Positions 1 through 10,191 of a stretch of 64,000 nt of DNA are shown here, piece by piece. Position numbers and translations under genes: made by a program. The first letter of the stretch is position 1, and each line of letters opens with the position of its first letter. The stretch is from Modestobacter lapidis (GTDB lineage: Bacteria; Actinomycetota; Actinomycetes; Mycobacteriales; Geodermatophilaceae), in the NCBI GenBank assembly GCA_019779905.1, contig JABAKE010000001.1:1-64000 (forward strand), in the 5' to 3' direction. The notes under the pieces were generated by a model, which did no database searches, was not told the DNA's origin, and saw only the letters and a list, made by a program, of their open reading frames with translations.

Positions 1-69
1 CTACATCCGGAACACCCGCGACGACCAGCGACGACGTCCTTCAGGCCGCCGAACCTGGTGAGAAAACCT

Positions 70-234
70 CAGTATGAGCGTCGTCTTATTGGTCAACGCA
101 CCAAGGATGCCCTAGCCGCGAAGAAGGCTGCCGGTGCGAGACTGGGCGTCCGCGCCAGCTCTCGGAGGAAGTTCTAGACCGGATCGTGGCCGCGAAAGTG
201 GCCGGGGGCAGCTTGGCCGGTATCGCCAGGGAGT
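70..234 (+). pseudogene. Serine recombinase (resolvase/invertase) C-terminal remnant, frameshifted
   Basis: From 70 the frame reads QYERRLIGQRTKDALAAKKA, the linker after the catalytic domain of serine site-specific recombinases. At about 150-152 the frame breaks: it runs to a stop at 175-177, while the next frame continues with GRPRQLSEEVLDRIVAAKVA and GGSLAGIARELI, the usual C-terminal helix-turn-helix ending. Adding one G after 'ctggg' would join both parts. No catalytic serine domain is present upstream within the window, so the gene is broken and at least 5'-incomplete here. It is a relic of a mobile element near the tRNA fragments and IS that follow. The call rests on motif recognition by eye. 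Confidence 0.7.
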
Positions 235-391
235 TGATTCAAGATCGGGATCATGATGCGTGTCGAGTTGCCATGACATTTCGCACCGAGGACCGGCATG
301 CCTCCTGCGTCTCTGTAGGCGCAATTCGGGTCGCCACCCGGCTTACGTCAGTGGAGTCACGTTCCAATCGCTTCTGCGTCGCTCATTCGCT

Positions 392-414
392 GGGGCGGTA
401 GCTCAGCTGGTCAG
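392..414 (+). pseudogene. 5' fragment of a tRNA gene (probably tRNA-Met)
   Basis: The 23 bases from 392 are a standard tRNA 5' end: acceptor strand GGGGCGG, then TA, the D stem GCTC and loop AGCTGGTCAG. The sequence then departs from tRNA structure, with no D-stem closing GAGC and no anticodon arm. The acceptor strand is complementary to CCGCCCC at the end of the minus-strand 3' fragment at 485-525, so both halves probably come from one gene that has been split and inverted. Confidence 0.65.
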
Positions 415-484
415 GGGTGCGTCAGCGACCGGGCGAAGCCCACATGGGACTTCGCTAGACTCGCTACCCTCAGTCGCTTCTAGG

Positions 485-525
485 TGGGGCGGGTGGGGCT
501 CGAACCCACGACCCAGGGATTATGA
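485..525 (-). pseudogene. 3' half of a tRNA-Met(CAU) gene, attachment-site-like
   Basis: On the minus strand this reads CTCATAATCCC (anticodon loop with CAT and 3' anticodon stem), then GGGTCGTGGGTTCGAGCCC (T arm), then CACCCGCCCCA (acceptor 3' strand plus discriminator). The homology to tRNA starts at the anticodon loop, and the bases before it do not form the 5' anticodon stem. An anticodon-loop-to-3'-end segment is what tyrosine integrases leave at attachment sites in tRNA genes (established knowledge), so this is probably an att-type remnant rather than a working tRNA. Confidence 0.65.
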
Positions 526-632
526 GATCTCAGGGCCCCTCGCTGATCTGCATGATCATCGGCGATTTGCCTTCTGACCTGCGCCTTCATGGTTGAGGGT
601 CGATGGCCGTCGATGATCCGAAACGGCCCTTT

Positions 633-664
633 TGTGGGCACCGTGTGGGCACCGTGTGGGCACG
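633..664. repeat. Three tandem 11-bp direct repeats (TGTGGGCACCG)
   Basis: The unit TGTGGGCACCG occurs at 633-643 and 644-654, with a third shortened copy at 655-664. It lies about 110 bases from the tRNA-Met 3' fragment. Short repeated arms beside an att core are typical integrase arm-type binding sites, so this may be an arm site of a lost element. That role is inference; the repeat is direct observation. Confidence 0.6.
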
Positions 665-780
665 GCGGGTACGCATACCAGGCAGGGGTACCCTGGCTCA
701 CGGATCCCGGGAGGAGCGGTCGGGTCGCTCCGGCGGTGTGCTGCCTGCGGGGCTTGGCGCCCGTGTGGGGGACGCCTACA

Positions 781-2424
781 CTGAGCCTCGATCCGCCATG
801 TCGATATTTCGGTGCCGCCGATCCGGTTAATGATCTTGCTGGCCGGTGATGGGCGTGCGGAGATTGCCGGTCTGCCCGGCTCTTCCACTGTTGGTCTCCG
901 GTCGGGCCCTGTGGGGCGGTGGTCGTCAGGCCGCGGTCGGGGGTCCGCAGGTCGCGTCGAACAGCCGAGTCCAAGCGACCTCCCAGGGCCAGTCGCGGGG
1001 CATGTGCATGCGAAGCCGCCGGGCTGAGCGGGCCAGCCGGGTGGGGACGTTGATCAGTTGGGCGCGGATGGTGGCGGTTCTGGCCTTGGCGTGGAACGTC
1101 GAGGCCAGGAGGCCGGCGGCGCGGGTGAGGTTGAAGGCGATCGCGGCCAGCACGGTCCAGGCGCCGTTGGCCGAGAAGAATCCCGAGGGCATGTGCGCCA
1201 ACGGGCCGCTCTTCACGTCGGCGATGACCTGCTCGACGATCGCGTGGTCGCGGTGGCCGGCCTCGGCGGCGAGCATCGGCAGCGGCGAGTCGGTGAAGAT
1301 CGCGTGGTGGCGGTAGGCGGCGAACAGCTCACTCTGCCCGGCTGGCACCGACTTCGGGTTCAGCCGCTTGACCCGTCGCACGATCAGGCGGGCGCTGATG
1401 TGCTCGGCCTTGCGGCGGGAGGTGAACGCCGTGAACGGGACCTCGGCGACCTCGGCGTCGGAGATCCAGCGCTGCTCGTCGTCATCCCAGATGGCGTTCG
1501 GGTACTTGATCGCCACCCAGTCGGCTTCGCCGATCGAGGCGATCGCCTTGCGCACCGCCGGGTCCATCCGGGCGGTGACGGAGAAGTGCGCCCCGCCCCG
1601 GCGGGCCGCCGCGACGACGTCGTGGTTGTAGAAGGCGCTGTCGCAGCGCACGGTCACCTGCCCGGATACCCCGGCCTTGGCGGCGGTGGCCAGCGCGTCG
1701 GTGATCAGCCGGGATGCGCCCCGGGCGGAGTTGGTCGCTCCCTTGCGCAGCCGGGTGCCGGCGATCACCGGCGCGGCGATCGGGGTGGAGATGATCGCCA
1801 GCAGCGCGTTGAGGCCCTTGACCTTGGAGTAGCCGTAGCCCACGCCCTGCTTGGCGTAGCCGTGGGTCTCCCGCATGGTGTCGTCGATGTCGAGATAGGC
1901 GACCTGGTCGGCGCCGGCCAACAGCGGCCTCTGCTTGCTCAGCGCGATCAGCAGCCGGGAGGCGATCGCGTCCAGCTGGCGGACGTGGCCGAAGGTGAAC
2001 CCGCGCAGGCACGTGCCCAACGTCGTCGGTGCCCGGACCTCGGTGAACAACCGGCCCATGCCGCCGTGGCGCAGCAGGTCCATGTCGGTGACGCTGTCCG
2101 CGCCGGCGACCATCCCGGCCACCAGCGACGGAATTTTCACCGTGCTGTTCGCTCCTGCCGATCCCGGCACCGTCAGGTGCTCGGCGACCAGATCGTGCAG
2201 CCCGGCCCGCTCGGCCAACGCCAGCACCGGCGCCAGACCCGCCGCGGACACGAGATTGGGATCATCGAAAACCGCCGAGACGCTGTGCGAGACTCGCATT
2301 TACCGGATGCCCCTGCCGATCAGTGATGTGGAACCTTCGCAAGTCCCATCATCGCTGGTCACAGGGGCATTCGTCTGTCACCGCCCACCGGCGATCCCCA
2401 CCCCGACGGCGGATCGAGGCTCAG
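781..2424 (-). mobile_element. IS1380-family insertion sequence, apparently complete (1644 bp)
   Basis: The element is bounded by a perfect 17-bp terminal inverted repeat, CTGAGCCTCGATCCGCC at 781-797 and its complement at 2408-2424, and contains one transposase gene at 926-2299. Size and single-gene layout fit the IS1380 family. No matching target-site duplication is visible (TACA before 781, CAGA after 2424), so one flank may have rearranged after insertion. The transposase frame is open, so the copy may still be active. Confidence 0.85.
926..2299 (-). CDS. IS1380-family transposase
   Basis: This is a 457-aa DDE-type transposase, the single gene of the IS at 781-2424. Family-typical stretches are visible: an N-terminal region with SVSAVFDDPNLVSAAGLAP, then YLDIDDTMRETHGYAKQGVG around the first catalytic Asp, VRCDSAFYNHDVV around the second, and a C-terminal ADVKSGPLAHMPSG block followed by helices, as in other actinobacterial IS1380 transposases. 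It is full length for the family with no internal stop. The ATG at 2299 starts 108 bases inside the right terminal repeat. It would catalyse excision and insertion of the element in DNA; its own promoter is presumably within the right end. Confidence 0.9.
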   Translation of the reverse strand: MRVSHSVSAVFDDPNLVSAAGLAPVLALAERAGLHDLVAEHLTVPGSAGANSTVKIPSLVAGMVAGADSVTDMDLLRHGGMGRLFTEVRAPTTLGTCLRGFTFGHVRQLDAIASRLLIALSKQRPLLAGADQVAYLDIDDTMRETHGYAKQGVGYGYSKVKGLNALLAIISTPIAAPVIAGTRLRKGATNSARGASRLITDALATAAKAGVSGQVTVRCDSAFYNHDVVAAARRGGAHFSVTARMDPAVRKAIASIGEADWVAIKYPNAIWDDDEQRWISDAEVAEVPFTAFTSRRKAEHISARLIVRRVKRLNPKSVPAGQSELFAAYRHHAIFTDSPLPMLAAEAGHRDHAIVEQVIADVKSGPLAHMPSGFFSANGAWTVLAAIAFNLTRAAGLLASTFHAKARTATIRAQLINVPTRLARSARRLRMHMPRDWPWEVAWTRLFDATCGPPTAA

Positions 2425-2527
2425 CAGATCGCCGATTCAAGCTGCGCGCGCTGGCATTCCACGCTGTTGGACTCAGCTCAGGCAGGTGCTCGGCTCGGCT
2501 GCGCCTTGTGAAGCACTTCGCTGCTGG

Positions 2528-3342
2528 TCAGACGGATCTGTCAGTCATCGAGGCGAAGTGGTCGAGTGGTCCGTGTCCGTGGCCGAGTCGCCAGGCGGCG
2601 CCGGCGGTGATCGCGCCGGCAACGAACCTCTTGGCGGTCGTGAGCGCGTCACGGACGGTGCTGCCTGTTGCCAGTGCCGCTGCTGCGGCGGAGGCGAAGG
2701 TGCAGCCGGTGCCGTGGTTGTTGCGGGTGTCGATTCTCGGGCCGCGGAGCTCGTGCACGGTGCTGCCGTCCCAGACGAGGTCGATCGCCTCCCCAGCGGC
2801 GTCGTTCACCGCGTGGCCGCCCTTGACCACGACGGTGGAGGGGCCCAGGGCGCCGAGGGCGCGAGCGGCCTCCCGTTGCTCGGCGAGGGTGCGGATCGAG
2901 GCGTCGAGCAGGACCTCGGCCTCCCGCAGGTTGGGGGTGAGCACGGCCGCGTGGGGCAGCAGTGCCTCGACGTAGAGCCGCTCGGCCTGCGGTTCGAGCA
3001 GCCGGTCCCCGCTGGAGGCGACCATGACCGGGTCAACGACGAGTCGGGGGAGCCGGCCGGCTGCGGCCAGGTCGACGACGGCGCGCACGACGTCGGCCGT
3101 GCCGAGCATGCCCGTCTTCACCGCCGCCACCCGGAAGTCGTCGAGCACGGCCTCGACCTGGGCGACGACGAACTCAGCGGGCACCGGATGGATGCCGCGC
3201 ACGCCTTCGGTGTTCTGCGCGGTGAGTGCGGTGATCGCCGAGGTGCCGAAGACGCCGAGCGCGGCGAAGGTCTTGAGATCGGCCTGGATGCCGGCCCCGC
3301 CGCCGGAATCCGAGCCGGCAATGGTGAGGGCCACGGGTGGAG

Positions 3343-3346
<4 letters not shown>
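2528..3346 (-). CDS. thiD: Hydroxymethylpyrimidine/phosphomethylpyrimidine kinase ThiD
   Basis: This is a 272-aa ribokinase-fold enzyme that phosphorylates HMP and HMP-phosphate to HMP-PP, the pyrimidine half of thiamine, in the cytoplasm. The N-terminus [20 protein letters not shown] is the ThiD signature; [11 protein letters not shown] and the C-terminal anion-hole/catalytic segment [10 protein letters not shown] (Asp replaced by His in the usual GTGD-type loop, as in other ThiD) are present. Length fits the family (about 265-275 aa). The ATG at 3346 overlaps the stop of the upstream TenI/ThiE-like gene in an ATGA junction, which decides this start over in-frame codons farther upstream. It is the last gene of the thi operon controlled by the TPP riboswitch at 6763-6846. 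Confidence 0.93.
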
Positions 3347-4964
<1,618 letters not shown>

Positions 4965-4974
<10 letters not shown>

Positions 4975-6101
4975 GGCATCTCCTGCTCGAATCGGTCGGA
5001 CGTGAAGGGCGCGGCGAGCTCGGGCAGTCGACCCGTGGCCAGGAGCTCGGCGAGGACCTCGCTGGTCACGGGGGTGAGCAGGACGCCGTTGCGGTGGTGG
5101 CCGGTGGCCAGCACCAGACCGGGCAGTCGCGAGGGGCCCAACAGCGGGGCGTTGTCCGCCGTGCCCGGGCGCCACCGGGCCAGGGCCTCGACCAGTTCCA
5201 GCTCGGTTACGCCGGGGACGACGTCGATTGCATCGTGCAGCAGGTCGTGCACGCCTCCGGCCGTGACCGTGGCGTCGAAGCCGCGGTCCTCGGTGGTGGC
5301 GCCGACGATCAAGCGGTTCCCGGCGTAGGGCACGAGGTAGACCCGCCGGCCGCGGACCAGGGCGCGCACCGTGCCATCGAGCAGCCCGGCCGCGCCGGCG
5401 AGCCGGAGGATCTGGCCCTTCACCGGCCGGACCGGCAGCGGCGGGACACCGGGCAGGGCCGCACTGTGTGCGCCGAGCGCGAGGACGACGGTGCCGGCGG
5501 GGACCGTGCCGCCGCCGGCCAGCTGCAATCCGGTCGCCCGGCCGCCGTCGACCAGGACGGCGTCGACCCGGCCGCTCACCAGCTGCACGCCTGCGGACGC
5601 CGCGGCGGCCAAAAGCGCCGTGTGCACCGCCCGTCCGTCCACCGAGTGGTCGCCGGTCACCAGCAGCCCGCCGCGCACCCGGGGGGTCAGCGACGGTTCG
5701 TGGCGGCGCGCGGCCCGTGGTGTCAGCCGCTCGGCGTTGAGCCCGAGTTCCTGCTGGAAGGCGTGCAGCGCGTCGAGCTCGCGCATGTCGTCGTCGTCGA
5801 AGCCCACTACGAGCGTGCCTGCGGTTCGTAGCCCCACCGGCAGGCCGCTGGCCTGCTCCAGTTCGGCGGCGAACGTCGGCCAGCGCGCGAGCGACGCCAG
5901 CCCCAGACGCAGCAGGGCGTCCTCGCCGTATCCGGCTTCGGTCACCGGTGCGAGCATGCCTGCGGCGGCCGCCGAGGCGCCGTTCCCGGGTGCGTCGTCG
6001 ACCACGGTCACCGACAGGCCCCGCTGGGCGGCCCGCCAGGCCAGCGATAGCCCGATCAGCCCACCGCCGGCGACCACCACATCGGGAGTCGGGCCGGTCA
6101 C
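4965..6101 (-). CDS. thiO: Glycine oxidase ThiO (FAD-dependent)
   Basis: ThiO oxidises glycine to dehydroglycine for thiazole formation in aerobic bacteria. The 378-aa protein begins VTGPTPDVVVAGGGLIGLSLA, a Rossmann GxGxxG FAD-binding fold, and has the DAO-superfamily segments LRTAGTLVV, VRPVKGQILRL, IVGATTEDRGFD and, near the C-terminus, LVLATGHHRNGVLLTP. Length fits glycine oxidase (about 370 aa). The GTG at 6101 overlaps the thiE stop in a GTGA junction, which fixes the start although the frame stays open farther upstream. It lies between thiE and thiS in the riboswitch-controlled operon. Confidence 0.92.
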
Positions 6102-6757
6102 CGGTTGCCTCCGGATGCGCCGGCCAGGGCCCGGAGGAGCTTCCGCGTGGCAGCTCCGGGGTCGGCCGCCGCGGCGATCGCCCCGACCACCGCCACCCCC
6201 GCGGCGCCGGCGGCGAGCAGCTCCGGCACCCGTTCGGCGGTGACCCCGCCGATGGCGACGACCGGCACGTCCACCGCCTCGGCCACCGCCCGGAGCCCGG
6301 CCGGGCCGAGTGCGGCCGGCAGGCCGGTCTTGGTGGTCGTCGGCCAGGCCGGTCCGACACCGAGGTAGTCCGCGCCCTCGGCCACGAGCTGCCGCGCACG
6401 CTCCGGCTCGCGTGCCGTGCCGCCGATGAGGTGGTCCGGCCCGGCGACCCGGCGGGCCGCCGCGACGGGCAGGTCGGTGGCGCCCAGGTGCGTGCCGGCG
6501 GCACCGACCGCAAGGGCGACGTCGACCCGGTCGTTCACCAGGCAGGTCACGCGTGCGGGCAGGCAGATCGCGACCACCGCCGCGGCGAAGTCGTAGAGCT
6601 CGCGGTCGGTGCACTCCTTCGCCCGCACCTGGACCACCGGCGCGCCGGCGGCCACGGCGGCGGCGACTGCCTCGAGCGCGCGCTGCCCGCCGCGGGCGTC
6701 GGTGAGCACGTGCAGTCCACCCAGTCGTCGGGCGGGGACGGTGCCGAACGTCGTCAT
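6098..6757 (-). CDS. thiE: Thiamine-phosphate synthase ThiE
   Basis: First gene after the TPP riboswitch. The 219-aa TIM-barrel enzyme joins HMP-PP and thiazole phosphate to give thiamine phosphate. It keeps the full ThiE active site: VVQVRAKEC (Arg/Lys for pyrophosphate), CLVNDRVDVALAVGAAGTHL (Asn-Asp and Gln/His region), GGTAREPERA, DYLGVGPAWPTTTKTG and VAIGGV. That makes it the catalytic ThiE, as opposed to the degenerate paralogue at 3343-3930. Start ATG 6757 follows the riboswitch closely, so control is likely at translation initiation or by early termination. Confidence 0.92.
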   Translation of the reverse strand: MTTFGTVPARRLGGLHVLTDARGGQRALEAVAAAVAAGAPVVQVRAKECTDRELYDFAAAVVAICLPARVTCLVNDRVDVALAVGAAGTHLGATDLPVAAARRVAGPDHLIGGTAREPERARQLVAEGADYLGVGPAWPTTTKTGLPAALGPAGLRAVAEAVDVPVVAIGGVTAERVPELLAAGAAGVAVVGAIAAAADPGAATRKLLRALAGASGGNR

Positions 6758-6762
6758 GATCG

Positions 6763-6846
6763 CTCCCTACGCCGGCATTACCCGGTCAGGTTCCAGCGGT
6801 CGGCGGCACGTCAGCAGCCCTCTCAGCCCGGTGAGTCCCGAGCTCC
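6763..6846 (-). promoter_or_regulatory. TPP riboswitch (THI box) upstream of thiE
   Basis: The minus strand carries the conserved THI-box core: CTGAGAGGGCTG in the pyrimidine-sensing helix, GGAACCTGACCGGGTAATGC in the pyrophosphate-sensing helix, and CCGGCGTAGGGAGC closing helix P1. It ends just before the thiE ATG at 6757, so TPP would shut off the whole thi operon. Just 5' of it, 6849-6868 is a perfect 8-bp stem with loop CTCG (CACATGGC/GCCATGTG). A -10-like TATGGT lies at 6874-6879 on the minus strand; its use is a guess. Confidence 0.93.
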
Positions 6847-6900
6847 CGCACATGGCCTCGGCCATGTGCCGCCACCATAACCACTCGCCGGGGGAATCAG

Positions 6901-8489
6901 GTTGCGATCCCCGAGTTCGACGGCCGTCTGATCAGCGTGCCGTTCTCCTTCAAGGAGACCGACGACGACGGGCTGACGCACTACGTCGCTGATCCCGAAC
7001 GGGCCGCCCGCGTGGCCGGCACCGCGGTGGCGCACGCCCGGCTGCGGCACACGCCGCCCCCGAGCGGCGAATCGTCGTGATGCTGTCGGCCTATCCCACC
7101 AAGCACGCCCGCATCGGCAACGCCGTCGGTCTCGACACCCCCGCATCGGTCGTCCGGCTGCTCGCCGCGATGGCCGGCCAGGGCTACGACATCGGTCCTT
7201 TCGACGGCCCCGACGCCCTGCCCGGGTGTGGCCGACCTCGACGGCGACGCGCTGGTGCACGCCCTCATCGCCGCCGGCGGGCAGGACGCCGACTGGCTCA
7301 CCCAGGAGCAGCTATCCGGCAACCCGGTGCGCATCCCGGCTGCCGCGTACCGCGCCTTTTTCGACACACTGCCCGCCGACCTGCGGGAGGCGATGGAGGA
7401 GCACTGGGGCCCCGCACCCGGCTCGCTGTTCGTGGACGGTGACGACATCGTCTTCGCCGCACTCCGGGCAGGCAACGTGGTGGTCATGGTGCAGCCGCCG
7501 CGCGGCTTCGGGGAGAACCCGATCGCGATCTACCACGACCCGGATCTGCCGCCGTCGCACCACTACCTGGCCGCGTACCGGTGGCTGCGGTCAGAGTTCG
7601 GGGCGCACGCCCTGGTGCACGTGGGCAAGCACGGCAACCTCGAGTGGCTGCCCGGGAAGAACGTGGGCATGTCCGCCTCCTGCGGGCCGGACGCCGCGCT
7701 GGGCGACCTGCCGTTGATCTACCCCTTCCTGGTCAACGACCCCGGCGAGGGGTCGCAGGCCAAACGCCGGGCGCACGCCACGCTGATTGACCACATGGTG
7801 CCGCCGATGGCCCGCGCCGAGACCTACGGCGACATCGCCCGGCTGGAGCAGCTGCTCGACGAGCACGCCAACGTCGCAGCCATGGATCCGGCCAAGCTGC
7901 CCGCCGTCCGAGCGCAGATCTGGACGCTGCTGCAGGCCGCGAAGCTCGATCACGACCTCGGCCTGAACGAGCGGCCCGAGGACGATCACTTCGACGAGAT
8001 GATCCTGCACGTCGACGGCTGGCTCTGCGAGATCAAGGACTCGCAGATCCGCGACGGTCTGCACGTGCTCGGGTCCCCGCCGGCCGGGCAGAACCGCGTC
8101 GACCTGGTGCTCGCGATGCTCTGTGCCCGCCAGATCTGGGGCGGCGCGGTCGCGCTGCCCGGCCTGCGCGAGGCACTGGGACTGACCGAGGACGGCGCCG
8201 CCGGCCTGCACGCCACGGACGCCGTCGAGGCGCAGGCGGAGGCTCTCGTCGGGGCCATGGAGGCGCGCGGCTGGACGGCCGAGGCGGTCTATGAGGTCGT
8301 GCGCGAGGTGCTCGACCGGGACGACGACCAGGTTGCCGCCGTCCTCCGCTTCGCCGCCGACGAGGTGGTGCCGCGGCTGGCGCGCACCACCGACGAGCTC
8401 GACGCGACCCTGCATGCCCTCGAGGGCGGCTACGTGCCCGCCGGGCCGTCGGGCTCGCCGCTGCGCGGACTGATCAACGTGCTGCCGAC
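6901..8489 (+). pseudogene. Cobaltochelatase CobN-like fragment, truncated at both ends
   Basis: The frame from 6901 reads [17 protein letters not shown], then after a -1 shift in a C run (7055-7061) LSAYPTKHARIGNAVGLDTP, then after a +1 shift near 7226 DGDALVHALIAAGGQDADWL, HVGKHGNLEWLPGKNVGMSA, IYPFLVNDPGEGSQAKRRAH, VLGSPPAGQNRVDLVLAML and SGSPLRGLINVLP. All are hallmark CobN segments, the large subunit that inserts cobalt in aerobic cobalamin synthesis. The N-terminal third and C-terminal third are missing: homology begins abruptly at 6901 and ends after VLP near 8489. The two shifts compensate, so the outer parts share one frame. It abuts the thi riboswitch on one side and the accessory island on the other, marking a rearrangement point. 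It cannot encode an active chelatase. Confidence 0.85.
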
Positions 8490-8740
8490 GAGCGGTACTG
8501 GGACGCCGCCGTTGAGATGGTCACCACCCTGGCCGGCCGGCCTGTTACGGGCATCCGCCCGTAGCACCGGACGGCGTCGTCGAGCTGCCGGCAGCCGCTC
8601 GCTGAGATGGCCCCCAGGGGCGGGACGGATGGGTTGAGGGCAGGGCCGCTGCAAGGTCGTCGGACGGGACAGGGCGCGGACAGCCGTCGGCCCGGCGCCG
8701 ATGAATCCATAGCCCGGCCCCCTCCCCGGACCGTGCTTGG
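8490..8740. other. Intergenic junction between cobN remnant and island; no gene recognised
   Basis: The first 80 bases continue open on the plus strand with DERYWDAAVEMVTTLAG ahead of a stop at about 8565, a protein-like piece that does not belong to CobN and that I cannot place. The rest shows no convincing coding sequence, RNA or repeat. It probably spans the left junction of the accessory island. Confidence 0.4.
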
Positions 8741-9805
8741 TCACGCGGCGCTGATGGACGCACGCCGTCGGGAAATCGTGCGTTTGGTCGTGGCGAGCTG
8801 TTGGGCGATGTCGCGGATGGACTTGCCGCGTTCGGTGAGGCGCCGGACGACTTCGTCCTGCTCAGCGGGGGTCAGGTGCTCGAGGCGGACGCCGTCGCCG
8901 GCGAGGGCACGCTCGATGGCGATCTCGTCGAGGTCGTCGTCCGTCTCTGCGCGATCATCGTGGTGTCGAGGGTCTGGGTCGGTGTCGACGTCGTCCCAGG
9001 CCAGAGGTGGCAGCCAGCCGTATTCCGCGGCGAGGGCCCGGGCGGCGTCAGCCGCGGCGCGCTGGTCGTTGGTGGACTGCGGTGGGCTCAAGTTCCACAG
9101 CTGCTCGTAGAGGTCGCGGACGTCCTGCGCGGTCTGCGCGGTGACGGAGTCGCTGAGCATGCTGCGTCGGAGGCCGGCGGAGCTTCGGCCGAGCCGGGCG
9201 GCCAGCTCGTCGTGGGGCCATCCGACGGCGATCAGGGCCTGCAGGCGGCGACGAGTGCCCGTGGCGCCGACGTGACTGCGCGGCGCCCGGTTGGCCTGGT
9301 CGATCCGAATGCGCAAAACCTGGTGGGCGGTCTCTGGCCGGACCCGCCGGATGCTTGGGTTGCCGTCCCGTCCGGGGTCGGCCAGGTCGCGGACGTGGCT
9401 GGTGGAAATGCCGGCGAGCATGGCGATCTGCTCGACGCCGATGCCGGCGGCGCGTAGGGCTCGGATGTGCTCGTGCACCGGGGCCGAGTCCACGAACGGT
9501 CGCCATCGGCCGAAGGCCTGCGCGCGGTGCACGGCACGGCCGGCCGCGGTGTTGGCGGCAGTGCAGTCGGTGCATCGGCAGCGGTCCTTCACATAGGCGA
9601 CGCGGGTTCCGTGCACGTGCCGAGCACGCGGATGAGTGCAGTCCCGCCTCACCCGACCCTGAGCGCGCTGGACACGGCGACGTGCTCGCTCGATGGCCTG
9701 CCGGTGCTTCGCGCAGGAATGGCGCGCGTGGTGGACGTCAGCGAGGGCGTCGCTGGCGTACGTGCCGCTGTAGCCGCAGGCCGGGCAGGTCCGGGTGGCG
9801 CTCAT
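8741..9805 (-). CDS. Cys-rich multi-HTH protein of mobile-element type, unknown function
   Basis: A 354-aa protein from ATG 9805, which overlaps the upstream gene's stop in an ATGA junction. The N-terminal third is rich in Cys and His in zinc-knuckle spacing (CPACGYSG, HSCAKH, CTHPRARH, CRCTDC). At least three helix-turn-helix-like stretches follow: VEQIAMLAGISTSHVRDLA (about 130-150), WPHDELAARLGRSSAGLRRS (about 215-235) and the C-terminal SIRDIAQQLATTKRTISRRR. This resembles proteins found in actinobacterial prophages and integrative elements, often as DNA-binding regulators; no specific function is known to me. It is the downstream gene of a two-gene operon in the island. Alternative starts upstream in the same frame have no support. 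Confidence 0.7.
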   Translation of the reverse strand: MSATRTCPACGYSGTYASDALADVHHARHSCAKHRQAIERARRRVQRAQGRVRRDCTHPRARHVHGTRVAYVKDRCRCTDCTAANTAAGRAVHRAQAFGRWRPFVDSAPVHEHIRALRAAGIGVEQIAMLAGISTSHVRDLADPGRDGNPSIRRVRPETAHQVLRIRIDQANRAPRSHVGATGTRRRLQALIAVGWPHDELAARLGRSSAGLRRSMLSDSVTAQTAQDVRDLYEQLWNLSPPQSTNDQRAAADAARALAAEYGWLPPLAWDDVDTDPDPRHHDDRAETDDDLDEIAIERALAGDGVRLEHLTPAEQDEVVRRLTERGKSIRDIAQQLATTKRTISRRRASISAA

Positions 9806-10191
9806 GCCCCGCCCAGTGGAGATGCGGCGACCGGCTGACCGGTGTGGCCACGACCGGGTACGCCGGCCCTGGCAAGGACGTCTTCGATCCAGTCGGTGCG
9901 GAGGCTGCCGGCGTCTCCGACGTGGTCGTCGAAGGCCATGGCCGTGAACTGCTGGGTGGTGGCGGCCCACTCCCGGTCGGACAGGGGCCGCTCGAGGTGG
10001 GCTTCGACGGTGGGCCGGTCGACGTAGGCGATACTGGCGCCGATGACGTCGGCCAGGTCGGTGAGCAGCTGGTGGGTTGTGCCGCCGTAGCTGTCGACGA
10101 AGGCTTGCAGCACGGCGCGGCCAGCAGCGGATGCGTGGGACGGTGCCGGCGCAGGCGCTGCCGTTCTCCGTCGTCCCGGCTGACCGCACAT
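9802..10191 (-). CDS. Small protein upstream of the multi-HTH gene, unknown function
   Basis: A 129-aa protein from ATG 10191, preceded by a GGAGCAGGG ribosome binding site. After an Ala/Pro/Arg-rich start it has a helical middle (AVLQAFVDSYGGTTHQLLTD, ADVIGASIAYVDRPTVEAHL) and the segment LSDREWAATTQQFTAMAFDD, which looks like a short acidic domain common in actinobacterial phage-type genes. Its stop overlaps the next gene's ATG, so the two are translated together. I do not recognise the family. Confidence 0.55.
   Translation of the reverse strand: MCGQPGRRRTAAPAPAPSHASAAGRAVLQAFVDSYGGTTHQLLTDLADVIGASIAYVDRPTVEAHLERPLSDREWAATTQQFTAMAFDDHVGDAGSLRTDWIEDVLARAGVPGRGHTGQPVAASPLGGA

Noticed and set aside
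392-470. Complete tRNA on the plus strand
   Set aside because: Acceptor and D-arm start are good but there is no anticodon arm, T arm or matching 3' acceptor strand in plus orientation.
633-664. CRISPR array
   Set aside because: Units are 11 bp, contiguous and only three; no spacers and no cas genes anywhere in the window.
8490-8565. Continuation of cobN into DERYWDAAVEMVTTLAG
   Set aside because: This peptide does not fit the CobN C-terminal region and ends after 25 codons; origin not identified.
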